DNA from: Solirubrobacterales bacterium
GTDB lineage: Bacteria > Actinomycetota > Thermoleophilia > Solirubrobacterales > JACPNS01
Direction of reading: 5' to 3'
NCBI GenBank assembly: GCA_016185345.1
Contig: JACPNS010000003.1
Coordinates: 62,001 to 126,000, forward strand
Length of the DNA stretch: 64,000 nucleotides
The translations under genes were made by a program, and so were the position numbers. The notes below the pieces were generated by a model. The model saw only the letters and a program-made list of their open reading frames with translations. It searched no databases and was not told where the DNA came from. Position 1 is the stretch's first letter; each line of letters starts with the position of its first letter. This document shows positions 63,792-64,000 of the stretch, one piece after another.

Positions 63792-63830
63792 AAAAAAACG
63801 TCCGATCCCGCCTTGCGGCGGTTTCGAACG
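63792..63830 (-). terminator. Rho-independent terminator on the minus strand
   Basis: Read on the minus strand, CGTTCGA-AA-CCGCC, a GCAA loop, GGCGG-GA-TCGGACG and then TTTTTTT: a hairpin with a small internal loop followed by seven T. This is a textbook intrinsic terminator for a leftward transcript that begins right of it. It ends 56 bases before the membrane protein ATG, so it separates that gene from whatever lies beyond, or attenuates it. Confidence 0.7.
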
Positions 63831-64000
63831 TATGCATCCTTATCGGCAGCCCGCCCCAGAACCTTTAGCGATCTCTGCAAATTCTTTTGAAGTTCTGCAA
63901 AAAGGCCTTGAACGAGCCAAAACTAACTTCAAGAAAGCAATCTGAAAGACTCAGCAGATGCAACTTGAGGCATTCGACGTTGGACGGCGTCCAGAACTCG
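63831..64000. other. Right-edge region without a supported gene
   Basis: 170 bases, clearly richer in A and T than the rest of the window. Frames are short; a plus-strand frame from 63832 to 63945 encodes 37 Lys-rich residues, and an ATG at 63958 opens a frame that leaves the window. Neither has a ribosome binding site or known family. Confidence 0.4.

Noticed and set aside
63832-63945. 37-codon Lys-rich frame at the right edge
   Set aside because: No ribosome binding site, overlaps the terminator edge, and AT-rich sequence gives such frames by chance.

Overview
The window is a gene-dense, GC-rich chromosomal segment. I see no rRNA, tRNA, CRISPR array, insertion sequence or phage gene. The gene set fits a high-GC actinobacterium, perhaps of the Thermoleophilia/Solirubrobacterales type: OpcA beside glucose-6-phosphate dehydrogenase, adjacent transaldolase and phosphoglucose isomerase genes, a Ku-based end-joining set, TetR regulators, PPK2, an actinobacterial-type CsoR, and many start codons placed where a leaderless transcript would begin. 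The lineage is an inference from gene content, not from a marker gene.

Left end, 1-6640: urea uptake and hydrolysis. urtA and ureG read rightward. urtB-C-D-E followed by ureA-B-C read leftward, and ureC runs off the window. UrtABCDE imports urea, UreABC hydrolyses it, and UreG loads nickel. From 6672 to 10336 there is a 3'-truncated MFS transporter, then a copper pair: copA and csoR diverge from one perfect CsoR-type palindrome.

10402-19411: a pentose-phosphate block (tkt, tal, pgi, gnd, zwf, opcA, pgl) with short gaps or overlaps; rpiB lies at 23.3 kb. 19571-23029: a likely general-stress operon, with a SigB-like promoter, csbD, a UspA-like gene, and DNA end joining split into ligase, Ku and polymerase genes.

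23044-32659: a small membrane protein gene, rpiB, an SGNH hydrolase and secreted protein pair, an acyl-CoA synthetase, a sugar-type ABC importer, a methyltransferase, a TetR regulator and pyrophosphatase. 32676-41603: a second UspA-like gene, a two-component system, a HipA-like kinase with a DUF3037 partner, PPK2, a secreted lysozyme-like protein preceded by a 20-codon ORF, an amidase, an unknown protein and a PH-domain protein.

41677-61825 is rich in signalling genes: two tandem six-helix chemoreceptor-like proteins, a HAD phosphatase, an AraC-VOC fusion, an enoate reductase, an SRPBCC protein, a GGDEF protein with C-terminal PAS domains, a sulfide:quinone reductase-like flavoprotein, a LOV (blue-light) hybrid histidine kinase, a multi-HAMP hybrid kinase, and a TetR-lipase pair with palindromes. 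A membrane protein of unknown function closes the window.

The most striking pattern across the window is a repeated promoter grammar: a TANNNT-like hexamer 6-8 bases before the start codon, seen at about 16 unrelated genes, which predicts leaderless mRNAs. It also helps decide several start codons.
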